Virus record (IMG/VR): IMGVR_UViG_3300050821_020551
Span: 1 to 20,887 of that record
Direction: 5' to 3' (one strand)
Length of the DNA stretch: 20,887 nt
DNA from: a virus
A model generated the notes under the pieces. The model made no database searches. It worked only from the letters and a program-made list of their open reading frames with translations, and had not been told where the DNA came from. Shown in pieces: positions 1 to 7,689 of the stretch (position 1 is its first letter; every line of letters starts with the position of its first letter). The translations under genes were made by a program, and so were the position numbers.

Positions 1-3
1 TTT

Positions 4-10
4 CACTCCT
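4..10 (-). promoter_or_regulatory. Ribosome binding site of a gene beyond the left edge
   Basis: Just after the capsid stop codon the minus strand reads AAAAGGAGTGAAA and then leaves the window. A strong Shine-Dalgarno so close to a stop implies that another minus-strand gene, presumably the next head or tail gene, starts within a few bases outside the window. Confidence 0.5.
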
Positions 11-11
11 T

Positions 12-965
12 TTAGTTATTTAAGGTACATAGCATTTGGCTGATCCAAAGGTCATTTAGAACCCTTGTGACTTCGGCAAAAGTATAACCAATTGTAATAT
101 TTTGTTGCAAAGCATCAGAGAATTCTGGACCTTTGTAAATTATTCTTGCAGAGAAGTTATCTTGGTATACGCAACCAACAGCTTCAAGGCCTTGAACAAA
201 TACAGAGTATACAGATCTACCAAATGCAGATGCGAAAGGACGAACAAGACCAACGCTGGAAAGCATGAACCTGACGTTGTTTACGCTACCCCATTCCGCT
301 GCCAATTTCTGAGAATTTTGGTTGGGATAATTCCACTTAGGAATAAACTGATTAAGATTATTCAAATCTTGTGACAAATCAGTATGACCCATAGCTAGGT
401 ATGCGTCACGAACTGGAGCTGTCGCAAAACGATCTTCGCCGATTTCTCTATCAAATATCATCCATGCATCATTAGATAATAGACCTGAGGTTACTTCACC
501 AATATCTGGTAGCGATAAATTCGTTGGCTGGTCGCCATTTTGACCGTTTACACACCAGTATTGGGTTGCGCCAGAAGCCAAAGCATCTCTAGATAATTGG
601 TCTTCTGTCATACGCATAGAAAGACCCATCAGCTCAGATACTTCTGAGAGGACATTATCTTGGTTTTGCAAGAACACACGTTGGTTAATCGCGCTATACA
701 TCCCGTAAATGGAGACAGTTGCATCGATATCCACGCGGTTCAATGGGGTAGAAGGAATTGGAGCTCCATCTTGACCTAAAGGAACAGGTGCTGTTGGCAA
801 TCTATCATATCTGGACATACGTAGGGTTGTACCAGCTTTTTCTTTTAATTCTTTGGTTACTGCGCCCAATTTGTGAATCAAACGTGGTGTTTTTACTGAC
901 AATAATATGTCATCACACGATTGTTGCACTTCAGGAGGCAGATTGATTTGACTATTGATAGGCAT
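12..965 (-). CDS. Major capsid protein, N4-gp56 family
   Basis: This 317-residue protein should be the shell-forming major capsid protein. Its N-terminal arm (residues about 18-56) has the pattern typical of the N4-gp56 capsid family: a hydrophobic segment, then LIHKL, then a GTT...RYDRL stretch before a proline-rich turn. Length suits an HK97-fold capsid subunit. The start has the site AAGGAGAGACTATG. It lies immediately downstream of the scaffold-like gene, the usual order in a head operon, but is separated from it by 304 bp with a terminator-like hairpin, so it may be expressed separately. The family call rests on recognition of the N-terminal pattern, the position and the size; I could not run a profile search. 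Confidence 0.85.
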   Translation of the reverse strand: MPINSQINLPPEVQQSCDDILLSVKTPRLIHKLGAVTKELKEKAGTTLRMSRYDRLPTAPVPLGQDGAPIPSTPLNRVDIDATVSIYGMYSAINQRVFLQNQDNVLSEVSELMGLSMRMTEDQLSRDALASGATQYWCVNGQNGDQPTNLSLPDIGEVTSGLLSNDAWMIFDREIGEDRFATAPVRDAYLAMGHTDLSQDLNNLNQFIPKWNYPNQNSQKLAAEWGSVNNVRFMLSSVGLVRPFASAFGRSVYSVFVQGLEAVGCVYQDNFSARIIYKGPEFSDALQQNITIGYTFAEVTRVLNDLWISQMLCTLNN

Positions 966-995
966 AGTCTCTCCTTATATGTATTTTTAGAAATA

Positions 996-1025
996 TGTAT
1001 ACAAAGACAAGCCAATGATTGCTAA
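996..1025 (-). promoter_or_regulatory. Weak promoter candidate for the capsid gene
   Basis: On the minus strand a TTAGCA (-35, 1020-1025) lies 18 bp from TATACA (-10, 996-1001), about 30 bases before the capsid start. Both hexamers match the sigma-70 consensus at only four of six positions. The -35 sits inside the palindrome ATGATT-gct-AATCAT at 1015-1029, which could be an operator. The call rests partly on the need for transcription after the upstream hairpin. Confidence 0.25.
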
Positions 1026-1161
1026 TCATGACTTAAATGAGACTGGCGAGGTCGATACGCCTGAAGGTGGTGAGGCTTCTTACACCTGTAGGTAAGCGGT
1101 GCCTACAATAACGCTCGCAAAAACCATACCATATTCATGGTAGAAAAAACAAGTAGATATG

Positions 1162-1187
1162 AAAAAACCCCGGGAGTGGACCCAGGG
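1162..1187 (-). terminator. Terminator-like hairpin after the scaffold gene
   Basis: On the minus strand CCCTGGG and CCCGGGG form a 7-bp stem with one T-G pair around a six-base loop, followed directly by six T. It lies about 80 bases after the scaffold stop and before the capsid leader. It has the form of a Rho-independent terminator and may reduce read-through into the capsid gene or end a shorter transcript. Confidence 0.6.
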
Positions 1188-1269
1188 CAAAAAATGAAGA
1201 AGTGAGTAATGAAGGGAAGCCCTAAACAACTCGCGATCGGATAGGGCTATTTCATGAAGCAGTGTGATT

Positions 1270-1902
1270 CTAACTCATTCTCTTTTTAAGAGCAACAGCT
1301 TTCATAATCCTTTCTCTATCTTCATCGCTTAGCCTTCTACGACCATAATTTTCTTCAAGATCTGCTAGTGGCGTTGACGCCTGTTGCGGTGCTCCCACGG
1401 AAGAAGAGTTAGGCTTTTTCTTATTTTCTTCAATACGATCGTTATTTTTAGATATAGTGCTGTTAAGAGCAGTATTAGCAGAGATACCATAGTTTTTTAT
1501 CATATTATAAGCAGTTTTCGATTTTTGTTTTGCGTTTGGGTTATACCTTATTGAGTTAAAGTCATCTGGATACAAACGTTCTAATGTTTTAAGATTTTCG
1601 TCTGTTACTACCTGATCAAAATCACTTATTTTAGAAGTAGCTGTATCCGCCTCAAGCATATTCAATCGTTGCTCAAGATATTCTATTTTCTTTTGAGCTT
1701 CATCTTCGTCATCATCTAAAGAGGTAGACGATCTGCTTCTGGCTTCTTCTAAAGCTCTTTCTGCCTGCTCAGCCCTATTTATAGCTGCTTTTCTTTCTCG
1801 TTCTTCTTGCTCAAGCTTTTTTCTCATAGAGACTAAGTTTTGTTCAGCAAGTGTTGGTTGTTGTGTTGATGTTTCAACTGTTTGGTTTAGATTTTCTTCC
1901 AT
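1270..1902 (-). CDS. Scaffold-like coiled-coil protein
   Basis: The 210-residue product is highly charged. Residues about 25-110 (EQEERERKAAINRAEQAER onward) look like a long coiled coil, with an acidic run DDDEDEA in the middle; the tail is basic (RRRLSDEDRERIMKAVALKK). Coiled coil, charge, and position one gene before the capsid fit a capsid scaffolding protein, whose basic C-terminal helix usually contacts the shell. There is no sequence signature to prove it; it could be another head-assembly protein. Start supported by AAAGGAATTTTATG. Confidence 0.6.
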   Translation of the reverse strand: MEENLNQTVETSTQQPTLAEQNLVSMRKKLEQEERERKAAINRAEQAERALEEARSRSSTSLDDDEDEAQKKIEYLEQRLNMLEADTATSKISDFDQVVTDENLKTLERLYPDDFNSIRYNPNAKQKSKTAYNMIKNYGISANTALNSTISKNNDRIEENKKKPNSSSVGAPQQASTPLADLEENYGRRRLSDEDRERIMKAVALKKRMS

Positions 1903-1911
1903 AAAATTCCT

Positions 1912-2454
1912 TTACTCAATGATATCTTCTTTTGGGGTTATACGTATTATTGCGTCTGGTAATTCACCACATTCTTTTTTGACCCAGTTAAGCAAAGCAC
2001 CAGATTCCATAAAGAGAACAATCTCAGCCTGCTTTTTCCATTTTGGATCTTCCAAATATTTCTGCTTATTTTTTAATATATCTTCATATCTTTGCTTGGA
2101 GGGAATATTCCATAGATATTCAAGCTCCTTTGTGTTTTTATGAAACTTCCATACTGCTTGTTTATAAACAGGTGTAGGACATGAATATCGTGGGGGAAGA
2201 AATTGAAACTTAGGTTGATGGAGAATTCTATCCGCATTGATAACAAGCACAACATAGAAGTCTTTACCCATAAATGCCTCAGAAGAACTTACGCTATCAG
2301 CGAATGCCCTCATTTCCTTCATGACATCTCTACCCATTACATAGGTATATTCTCTTACATCATCTTCAAGAGTAAGCCCACGGTTCTCATTTTCTTGAAC
2401 CTGTTCACCTACTGTTTTTCTACCGGATAATAAGAATTTTGGATCAAATGACAT
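1912..2454 (-). CDS. Conserved-looking head-operon protein, function unknown
   Basis: This 180-residue soluble protein lies between the portal module and the scaffold gene. I do not recognise a family. It has a mixed composition with aromatic-rich middle segments (FQFLPPRYSCPTPVYKQAVW around residues 83-102) and no membrane segment or signal peptide. The ribosome binding site is AAGGGATATATG, and its stop is only nine bases before the scaffold start, so the two are probably translated from one mRNA. Position suggests a head-assembly or minor virion role (inference). Confidence 0.75.
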   Translation of the reverse strand: MSFDPKFLLSGRKTVGEQVQENENRGLTLEDDVREYTYVMGRDVMKEMRAFADSVSSSEAFMGKDFYVVLVINADRILHQPKFQFLPPRYSCPTPVYKQAVWKFHKNTKELEYLWNIPSKQRYEDILKNKQKYLEDPKWKKQAEIVLFMESGALLNWVKKECGELPDAIIRITPKEDIIE

Positions 2455-2510
2455 ATATCCCTTCGTTTTAGAGATACATTACAAAAAAAGGCTTCTATTA
2501 GCAACAAAAA

Positions 2511-2534
2511 CCCCACAGATTGCGAACTGTGGGG
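2511..2534 (-). terminator. Terminator-like hairpin in the head operon
   Basis: CCCCACAG (2511-2518) and CTGTGGGG (2527-2534) form a perfect 8-bp stem with an 8-base loop. On the minus strand it is followed by TTTTTG. It lies between the small basic gene (stop 2571) and the 180-residue gene (start 2454), leaving about 56 bases for a new promoter, of which only a weak candidate (TTGCTA, 17 bp, TAATGT) can be seen. Confidence 0.7.
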
Positions 2535-2570
2535 CAATACAAGAGTGCTAGGGAGTTAAGCCACACACAT

Positions 2571-2855
2571 CTAATCTTTATGCATATTCTTTAATGTTTC
2601 TGCAAGGCGAGCCCTTTTTCCAAGCTTTCCTTTAGCATGAGCAGCTTTTTCAAGTTTTCCTGCTGGAATTTTCTTTCCTGCTGGAACATGTAATTCTTTA
2701 TGTAAGGCACCAGGGTGTTTTATAGCTCCGGCTATCCACATCTTTTTAGAGCCGTCGCTTTTCTTTTCTTTCATCATGCGTTTTTTAGCTTTACGCATAC
2801 CTTCTTCAAGTTTCTCATGCATACCTTCTTGCATATGCATTGCTCTTTCTGCCAT
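2571..2855 (-). CDS. Small lysine-rich head-operon protein
   Basis: The 94-residue product is very basic. Residues 1-38 are Met/Lys/Glu-rich (MHEKLEEGMRKAKKRMMKEK). Residues 39-94 carry a motif I know from short phage proteins of head operons: MWIAGAIKHPGALHKEL, then IPAGKLEKAA, then GKLGKRARLAETLK. This block is often found alone or at the end of small virion-associated proteins; its role is unknown, though its charge suggests contact with DNA or an acidic protein. The start follows TAAAGGAGCATTCATG, ten bases after the stop of the 33-residue gene upstream, whose composition resembles this protein's N-terminal part. Confidence 0.75.
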   Translation of the reverse strand: MAERAMHMQEGMHEKLEEGMRKAKKRMMKEKKSDGSKKMWIAGAIKHPGALHKELHVPAGKKIPAGKLEKAAHAKGKLGKRARLAETLKNMHKD

Positions 2856-2865
2856 GAATGCTCCT

Positions 2866-2967
2866 TTAATAGCAATCTTTTTTCATTTTCTTTTTCTTCA
2901 TCTTCTCTTTTTTCATTTTAGCTTCTTCGTGCTTCATCTTCTCTTTTTTTGTTTCATTCTTTTTCAT
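2866..2967 (-). CDS. Lysine/methionine-rich micro-protein, 33 residues
   Basis: An open frame of 33 codons starts after AGAAGGATTATTATG and ends ten bases before the next start. The product is almost wholly Lys, Met and Glu, with the unit KKEKMK appearing twice (residues 7-12 and 19-24), and ends DCY. No known family. Its composition matches the N-terminal third of the downstream 94-residue protein, so the pair may have arisen by duplication or splitting. The strong ribosome binding site and tight spacing argue that it is translated; low complexity argues for caution. Confidence 0.5.
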   Translation of the reverse strand: MKKNETKKEKMKHEEAKMKKEKMKKKKMKKDCY

Positions 2968-2987
2968 AATAATCCTTCTAAAATCAA

Positions 2988-3012
2988 GCCCCCTCTCTTT
3001 CGATCAGGGGCC
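2988..3012 (-). terminator. Terminator-like hairpin before the micro-gene
   Basis: GCCCCCT (2988-2994) pairs with AGGGGC (3006-3011), with one bulged base and an 11-base loop. On the minus strand TTGATTTTAG follows. Only about 20 bases separate it from the next start at 2967, too few for a promoter, so it may act as an attenuator or processing site rather than a full stop. Confidence 0.45.
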
Positions 3013-3031
3013 CTTCCAAACAAGCCATATA

Positions 3032-3181
3032 TTATCTAGCAGTTGATGATGAAGCTCGCCAAGCAATAAGTTGTTTTTCTGTTGGGTTCTTATCCTCTTT
3101 TTGTTGAAGAGTTTTTGGAGTTCCCATTATCTTATACAACATCTTAGCTAACTTCTTATCTGGTCTCAATTGTACCGGCAT
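3032..3181 (-). CDS. Small basic protein, 49 residues, unknown
   Basis: The frame begins with MPVQLRPDKKLAKMLYKIMG and ends SSSTAR. It has a good site (CAAGGAGAAAGTAATG) and its ATG shares one base with the stop codon of the upstream gene (TAATG), a sign of translational coupling. No family is recognised. It is soluble and positively charged, with no membrane segment. It is one of four small genes between the portal and scaffold genes, probably minor virion or assembly proteins. Confidence 0.6.
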   Translation of the reverse strand: MPVQLRPDKKLAKMLYKIMGTPKTLQQKEDKNPTEKQLIAWRASSSTAR

Positions 3182-3369
3182 TACTTTCTCCTTGTTTTAA
3201 GGTCTGAAGTAGCACCTTCGTATTTCATGCGACACTCTGAAATGCTTTGTTGCCACTGAGGAACTTGCTCAAAAGCTACGAAATGGGCTCCTTTAGGAAC
3301 TCCTGCGTAATCTCTTGGCGAATCACTCATGATCTTAGCATGTCCTTTTACTTCTCTGATCTTTTCCAT
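3181..3369 (-). CDS. Small head-operon protein, 62 residues, unknown
   Basis: The product has a central SPRDYAGVPKGAHFVAFEQVPQW segment (split here only by sense) and a basic C-terminus (LKTRRK). No family recognised. The start follows GGTAAGGGGATCTTATG, nine bases after the previous gene, and its stop overlaps the start of the 49-residue gene by one base. Tight packing within the head operon supports a real gene. Confidence 0.65.
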   Translation of the reverse strand: MEKIREVKGHAKIMSDSPRDYAGVPKGAHFVAFEQVPQWQQSISECRMKYEGATSDLKTRRK

Positions 3370-3378
3370 AAGATCCCC

Positions 3379-3621
3379 TTACCAGCTATGTGGCTTGGTC
3401 ATAGATCTAGCAGCAGAAGCATCTTCTTTCATCATCTTCTCTACGCCTTCATAAAGGTCATTAACCTTAACTGAGTTCATGTTGCCTCTCATAGGAGCAT
3501 CAAGAACGACTGAACGGCTACCAAAAGGTAAACCACAAGGTTCGTTCATAGCTTCTTTGACTATGCCAGCATTGTTTTTAGTCCTAATTGGACCGTTGGT
3601 TGTGTAAAATCTTTTAGCCAT
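3379..3621 (-). CDS. Small head-operon protein, 80 residues, unknown
   Basis: The frame is open from 3663, but the ATG at 3621 has the better site (GAAGGAGGCCATAATG), giving a protein beginning MAKRFYTTNGPIRTKN. It has no membrane segment; the C-terminal half is helical with KMMKEDASAARSM. I do not recognise the family. It directly follows the portal gene, a place where many podoviruses and siphoviruses carry short minor virion proteins. Confidence 0.7.
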   Translation of the reverse strand: MAKRFYTTNGPIRTKNNAGIVKEAMNEPCGLPFGSRSVVLDAPMRGNMNSVKVNDLYEGVEKMMKEDASAARSMTKPHSW

Positions 3622-3682
3622 TATGGCCTCCTTCAAGAACTGCGAACCACTTAAGTGTCGCAAGGTTTAATAAAAAACACCT

Positions 3683-5851
3683 CTACTGTAGAGGATTAAT
3701 TGCTTGTTCTGGAGCTGCTTGTGGAGCAACTTGTGCATTTTCAACCATATTGGGTTGATTTTGACCCTGCAAATTAGCCAAATCATTGGTAGATGATTCT
3801 TTTAACTTCTCTTCAGGTGTCGGTTCTTTTGCTGAACTCTTTTCTTCTAAGCTATTTTCTGCCTCTTGGCCTTTTATTATAGTCTGCATATCTAGTAGCT
3901 GACGAAGATGAGCAAGATCAACGCCTTCCAATTCTTTAGCAGCTCTAACAAAATTGAGTAAAGCTTGGTTTTCATTTTGTACCGATTCAGCACGCCTTTC
4001 TTCAGCAAGAGCGAAGTTCTCTTGTACTCTTGAGGTTCGTTCATTATATAATCCCATGTCAGCCATAGCTCTTGCTTGTGCCAATTCTGACTGAGCTTGA
4101 TTGAGTTTCATTTGTGATTCAGAAAGCTGTTGTTGCTGTTGCTGTGCTGCTTGTTCTCTTTCCTGCATTCTTGCAAGCATTCTATCTTTATGTTGTATGG
4201 TTGATGCTTCAATCATATCTTCATCAGGTATGGCAACGCCAGCATCTTTACGTAAAGTGAGTAACTGAGCAAACTGTAACTGTTGTTGTGATTCAGTATT
4301 GTATGAAAGTTGAACTTGTGAGTGGTACTTACCAAATGCTTTATCATAGAATAATTGAGCAGGCTCTTCACCTTCAAGAATATTTTTTATCTTTGCTGGT
4401 GTGTAGTTTGCTCTACAAATTTCCATAAAACGATTACCCAACATACAGGTTGATAGATCAAGCCTATCAAATAATGGTTGGGTTGCAGTGAGACCAGCAG
4501 CAGTTCTTTGGGCAGCAAGATAGCCAGAGGAATCATCTTGGACTATTTTCCCCAAGTTCTCTTCAGAGATACCTGCACAGTTATACAGCTCTTTATCAAA
4601 TACTTGTTGTAGTTCAAAAAATGATGGTGGAATTGTTGGTGGTGCTATCTGTTCAACATCTGACATTTGATAACCATCTTTAATAGGTATAACCCTACCA
4701 GCACCAGTCTGGAATAGATGTTTAACATCAATAACCGCACCTTCTTTGAACTTCCAGCCTCCGGTCACTTGGGCTTCGATCATATCCGCAGATAATATGA
4801 CTCTTCTATTGAAAAGAATCTGCGGATCTATGAGAGATTGTACCACACCAGCTATGCGCTGATACATGTATGGCAGCGACTTTGAGTAATATCCTATAAC
4901 TGGAATAAAAGGGAAATTATCTATAGATAGTGGATTGGGTCCGTCATATATAACTATATTTTGTACACGAAGAGCCAATCTTACTGTTGGAACCATTTTC
5001 TTGTGTACAGTTAGTTGTGGATTATCTGCAACAGCTGCATCAAGGTCTATATCAGTATCATAGGTAACGTCCCTCATATCTCCTGTAACTGAGTCAAATA
5101 CGAGCGTAGCTTGCCTATAATCCCTATACCAGTACTCATCGTAGGTTAATTTATTTCCCTGTGTTGTACCAAAGGATTCTGGCATGTACTGAAAACGAGC
5201 ATCTTTTGACATGCCTGATGGTGAACCCTGCAAGGACATAATCTTTTCCCACATATCAGGTGGGCATATTGCTGCGCAAGCTGACGGAGTTAAAAATGTT
5301 CTACGCCATATAAACTGGCCATCAGAATAATCAGGCTCCCTAAAGAAGGGGTCACACATCACCTCATTATAGTCTAGGTTTTTTGCTTTGATCTCACCAT
5401 TAAGTGGATCATTGGAAAAGTCTAAATAAAGCTGTATGAAATTAAGACCAGTTATAACGGCACCTTGATGGAATGCTTCAGAAATAGTTTCGTGAACGTT
5501 TTCCTTCTTGAACCATTGAAGCATGATCTTTGTCCATTGGTCTGCGGTCTCTGAGTCGCCGTTTTCTAGTGGATTAACAATGATAGATTTTCTATTTCTT
5601 CTTTGAACACCAGACAACATACCACAAATAGGACGAATTCTATTGAAGTAAAAATTGTTCTGTCTGTTACCAGATATATTTATATTGAACTGGTTCATCA
5701 TTGTAGGATCACCAGCTTCAGCTCTTACTGCACGAGCTCCTTGGGCCCAATGTTGTACCCAAGCTGTCTGATTATTATTCCAATCGGCATCCATCTTGGA
5801 TGTAATAGCCGAAAAGTCTTTATTTAGGCTTTCAGGAACACGCATTAACAT
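3683..5851 (-). CDS. Portal protein, P22-like
   Basis: The 722-residue product fits a portal protein of the P22 gp1 type, the dodecameric ring through which DNA enters the head. The N-terminal part contains NRIRPICGMLSGVQRRNRKS (about 68-87), followed by a helical region, HQGAVITGLNFIQLYLD, and YDEYWYRDYRQ near residue 230, all in the arrangement usual for this family. Residues about 535-610 are Gln-rich and predicted coiled coil (REQAAQQQQQQLSES), matching the barrel of P22-like portals; the Pro/Gln-rich tail is likely disordered. It lies directly after the large terminase, as expected. The start site GAGGGTATTAAACTATG is modest, and a second ATG two codons on is an alternative. Confidence 0.8.
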   Translation of the reverse strand: MLMRVPESLNKDFSAITSKMDADWNNNQTAWVQHWAQGARAVRAEAGDPTMMNQFNINISGNRQNNFYFNRIRPICGMLSGVQRRNRKSIIVNPLENGDSETADQWTKIMLQWFKKENVHETISEAFHQGAVITGLNFIQLYLDFSNDPLNGEIKAKNLDYNEVMCDPFFREPDYSDGQFIWRRTFLTPSACAAICPPDMWEKIMSLQGSPSGMSKDARFQYMPESFGTTQGNKLTYDEYWYRDYRQATLVFDSVTGDMRDVTYDTDIDLDAAVADNPQLTVHKKMVPTVRLALRVQNIVIYDGPNPLSIDNFPFIPVIGYYSKSLPYMYQRIAGVVQSLIDPQILFNRRVILSADMIEAQVTGGWKFKEGAVIDVKHLFQTGAGRVIPIKDGYQMSDVEQIAPPTIPPSFFELQQVFDKELYNCAGISEENLGKIVQDDSSGYLAAQRTAAGLTATQPLFDRLDLSTCMLGNRFMEICRANYTPAKIKNILEGEEPAQLFYDKAFGKYHSQVQLSYNTESQQQLQFAQLLTLRKDAGVAIPDEDMIEASTIQHKDRMLARMQEREQAAQQQQQQLSESQMKLNQAQSELAQARAMADMGLYNERTSRVQENFALAEERRAESVQNENQALLNFVRAAKELEGVDLAHLRQLLDMQTIIKGQEAENSLEEKSSAKEPTPEEKLKESSTNDLANLQGQNQPNMVENAQVAPQAAPEQAINPLQ

Positions 5852-5923
5852 AGTTTAATACCCTCAAATGAAAAAATCTTTTCCTTGAGTCTAAAAAACA
5901 CATGAGCATAAAACAAGTATTAT

Positions 5924-7288
5924 TTATCTTCTATAATCGTCATTTGGTCTTAACTGATTTGGAAGGTTATTATTATCCCCATACAAGGCTCTCATGCGCT
6001 GAGCTTCAAAGTCAGAAGCAGTCATACCAGTTTTAGTCTTTGGTAATGACTGACACAGATACCTTAGGGAATCAACATAATGGCTGGCCCAATTATGAAT
6101 TGGCTTATTAGAATATACCTGTTTTTCTTCGTCAAATTCTCTTCGGTAGTTCTCTATAGCATCAATGAGAGATTTGCATTTGTTCTTATCAATCCATAAA
6201 CGAGGGAATGTCATGCGAACATTATCAATACCATCCATGAAATCTATCTGCTCAAGAACGGTAAAGTTGATACCAAGCTGCCTTCCTTTTTCATATCTGG
6301 TTATTGCACCACCACCCCATTCCCTTACCATCATATCATGAGGGGCAAAGAAACTATTTTGGCTGTAACGATAGGGCTTATCTTGTATAATCTTAACATA
6401 GTGATCAAGGCCAAGATTGTTGTTGCTGTAACAGTCAATAATTCTAATGGCCACCCCTTCTCCCATTACTTGGAAAAAAATGAGGGTTGTGGCGTCTTTA
6501 ACCCCTATATCGCAGGCAACATAGGTCACAAGCATTGGATCATGGGGAACTAACGTAAGCTGACCTTCTTGCTCAAGTCTTACAAGTTCAACACCAAAAT
6601 AGGATCCTTCAACGCCTTGATTCCAGTCATTTTCATACTCTTGAGCGTATTTGGCTGGTGACATTCTTATTCGTTCTGCTTCAAGTGCCTCTTCTGGTAT
6701 ATGCTTAAGCTCAGATGTCTTCTTGTACATAACAAACCAGTCTTTTTGGTCTTTAGCTATATTGTACATATGCCACATAAAATTTTTACCAAACACAGTA
6801 CTGATAAATACCACGATACCGCCGTTAGCAGCAAGAATAGGGGAAATAGTATCATACACAGCAACACCGTCCTTAAAGTAGGCATACTCAGAAAGAACCA
6901 CCATATAAGGATTAGTACCACGAATAGAGCTATCATGAGTGTCTCCACCCACCAATTTAAGTATCGAACCATTGTGGAATTGAACCTTCATTTCCGAGAT
7001 ATTAATCTTATATACTACTTCCTTGGGAATATACTCTAAAAACGGGATACCTTCAGAGCTAATAGCATCAAATACGGTAGACCTTGCTTGCCCATATTTA
7101 GGAAGAACATACATAACCAAGCATCTTTTTTTTATGCATTGCCTTATACATATATTCCAAGCAGTGATATCTTTTCCTGCTCTTCGTGGAAGTATTGCAA
7201 GAATCTTTCTGTATTTTTGTTCTTCTATTGCATACAGAATTTCTTCTTGATAGTCACGATACTGAAATTTATCCAATTCTACTGCCAC
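5924..7288 (-). CDS. terL: Terminase large subunit
   Basis: The 454-residue packaging motor has an ATPase and a nuclease domain. The Walker A variant is LPRRAGKD (33-40). The Walker B region is PYMVVLSEYAYF (127-138), where the usual Asp-Glu pair reads Ser-Glu, a variant also known in other terminases. The coupling motif is FISTVFG (161-167). The RNase H-like nuclease shows Asp260 in YVACDIG, Asp318 in PHD, and Asp406 in SHYVDSL. The start is GTG at 7288 with GGGAG ten bases upstream, sharing one base with the stop of the preceding gene (TAGTG). It cuts concatemeric DNA and pumps it into the prohead through the portal encoded next. Confidence 0.93.
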   Translation of the reverse strand: MAVELDKFQYRDYQEEILYAIEEQKYRKILAILPRRAGKDITAWNICIRQCIKKRCLVMYVLPKYGQARSTVFDAISSEGIPFLEYIPKEVVYKINISEMKVQFHNGSILKLVGGDTHDSSIRGTNPYMVVLSEYAYFKDGVAVYDTISPILAANGGIVVFISTVFGKNFMWHMYNIAKDQKDWFVMYKKTSELKHIPEEALEAERIRMSPAKYAQEYENDWNQGVEGSYFGVELVRLEQEGQLTLVPHDPMLVTYVACDIGVKDATTLIFFQVMGEGVAIRIIDCYSNNNLGLDHYVKIIQDKPYRYSQNSFFAPHDMMVREWGGGAITRYEKGRQLGINFTVLEQIDFMDGIDNVRMTFPRLWIDKNKCKSLIDAIENYRREFDEEKQVYSNKPIHNWASHYVDSLRYLCQSLPKTKTGMTASDFEAQRMRALYGDNNNLPNQLRPNDDYRR

Positions 7289-7599
7289 TACTTACAACTC
7301 CCTGTTGCTGCATAATATGTTGCTAATGCTGATAATCCCGCAGCGGTTATGGTAACACCACCAGTTATTAATGCAAGCTTGATCTTCGTGTTGCAGCATT
7401 TATGGCTCAACTTCACATGGTCGCTATTTTGATATTGATCTGCTGGCCTGGTTTCTTCGTCAGGAGGCGATACAACATTAGTAGGGGAATCATGTTGCAT
7501 AGTAATGGTTAAGACATCCAGCGTTCTTCTTGTGGGATTTGGCGAAGGTGATGAGGCATAAAGAGATGATGATAGAAGAAGTATATATAAGAATTTCAT
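7288..7599 (-). CDS. Exported small protein with C-terminal membrane segment
   Basis: From the ATG at 7599 (site GCTGGAGGGCTTATG) the 103-residue product has an N-terminal secretion signal (MKFLYILLLSSSLYA), a hydrophilic Pro/Thr-rich middle, a Cys pair, and a C-terminal membrane helix (LALITGGVTITAAGLSALAT, residues about 75-94). This would place the middle in the periplasm with both ends at the inner membrane. The layout resembles unimolecular spanins, which join both membranes at lysis, but the N-terminal signal lacks a lipobox cysteine, so the similarity is only architectural. It overlaps terL by one base and sits in a cluster with an endolysin. Confidence 0.65.
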   Translation of the reverse strand: MKFLYILLLSSSLYASSPSPNPTRRTLDVLTITMQHDSPTNVVSPPDEETRPADQYQNSDHVKLSHKCCNTKIKLALITGGVTITAAGLSALATYYAATGSCK

Positions 7600-7619
7600 A
7601 AGCCCTCCAGCATTAAAAT

Positions 7620-7674
7620 TAAATTCCCACCAAGTGTACCGCAGAGCGAACCCTATACACAAGATGGGAATTTA
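7620..7674 (-). promoter_or_regulatory. Two-tier RNA stem-loop in a 5' leader
   Basis: TAAATTCCCA (7620-7629) and TGGGAATTTA (7665-7674) form a perfect 10-bp stem. Inside it GTGTA (7634-7638) pairs with TACAC (7656-7660), and the tip allows a further CGC/GCG pairing. It lies just before the start of the exported protein (7599) without a run of T after the stem, so it looks more like a leader element than a terminator. Confidence 0.5.
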
Positions 7675-7689
7675 TGTAGATCTTCTACC

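Larger units (their letters stand above)
966..1269 (-). other. Structured intergenic leader of the capsid gene
   Basis: This 304-base stretch has no convincing gene. On the minus strand it holds, in order: a perfect 7-bp inverted repeat (AGCCCTA at 1218-1224 with TAGGGCT at 1242-1248), a terminator-like hairpin (1168-1187), an 11-codon open frame, a 6-bp stem (TGTAGG with CCTACA, about 1089-1110), a palindrome ATGATT-gct-AATCAT (1015-1029), a weak promoter candidate and the capsid ribosome binding site. It probably sets capsid expression apart from that of the scaffold. Confidence 0.5.

Noticed and set aside
127-138. Rightward open frames inside the late genes (for example 102-374, 2203-2430, 6701-7039).
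   Set aside because: They lie fully opposite well-supported genes, lack ribosome binding sites and have unlikely protein composition.
127-946. Possible antisense genes over the capsid gene.
   Set aside because: No start sites or promoters were seen on the plus strand and the frames are short.
5924-7288. Terminase considered inactive because Walker B reads Ser-Glu instead of Asp-Glu.
   Set aside because: The Glu and the preceding hydrophobic strand are kept, other motifs are intact, and such variants are known in functional terminases.
7634-7660. GGTTCGC in the minus-strand stem-loop recalls a tRNA T arm.
   Set aside because: There is no room for the other arms and the pairing is that of a simple nested hairpin.
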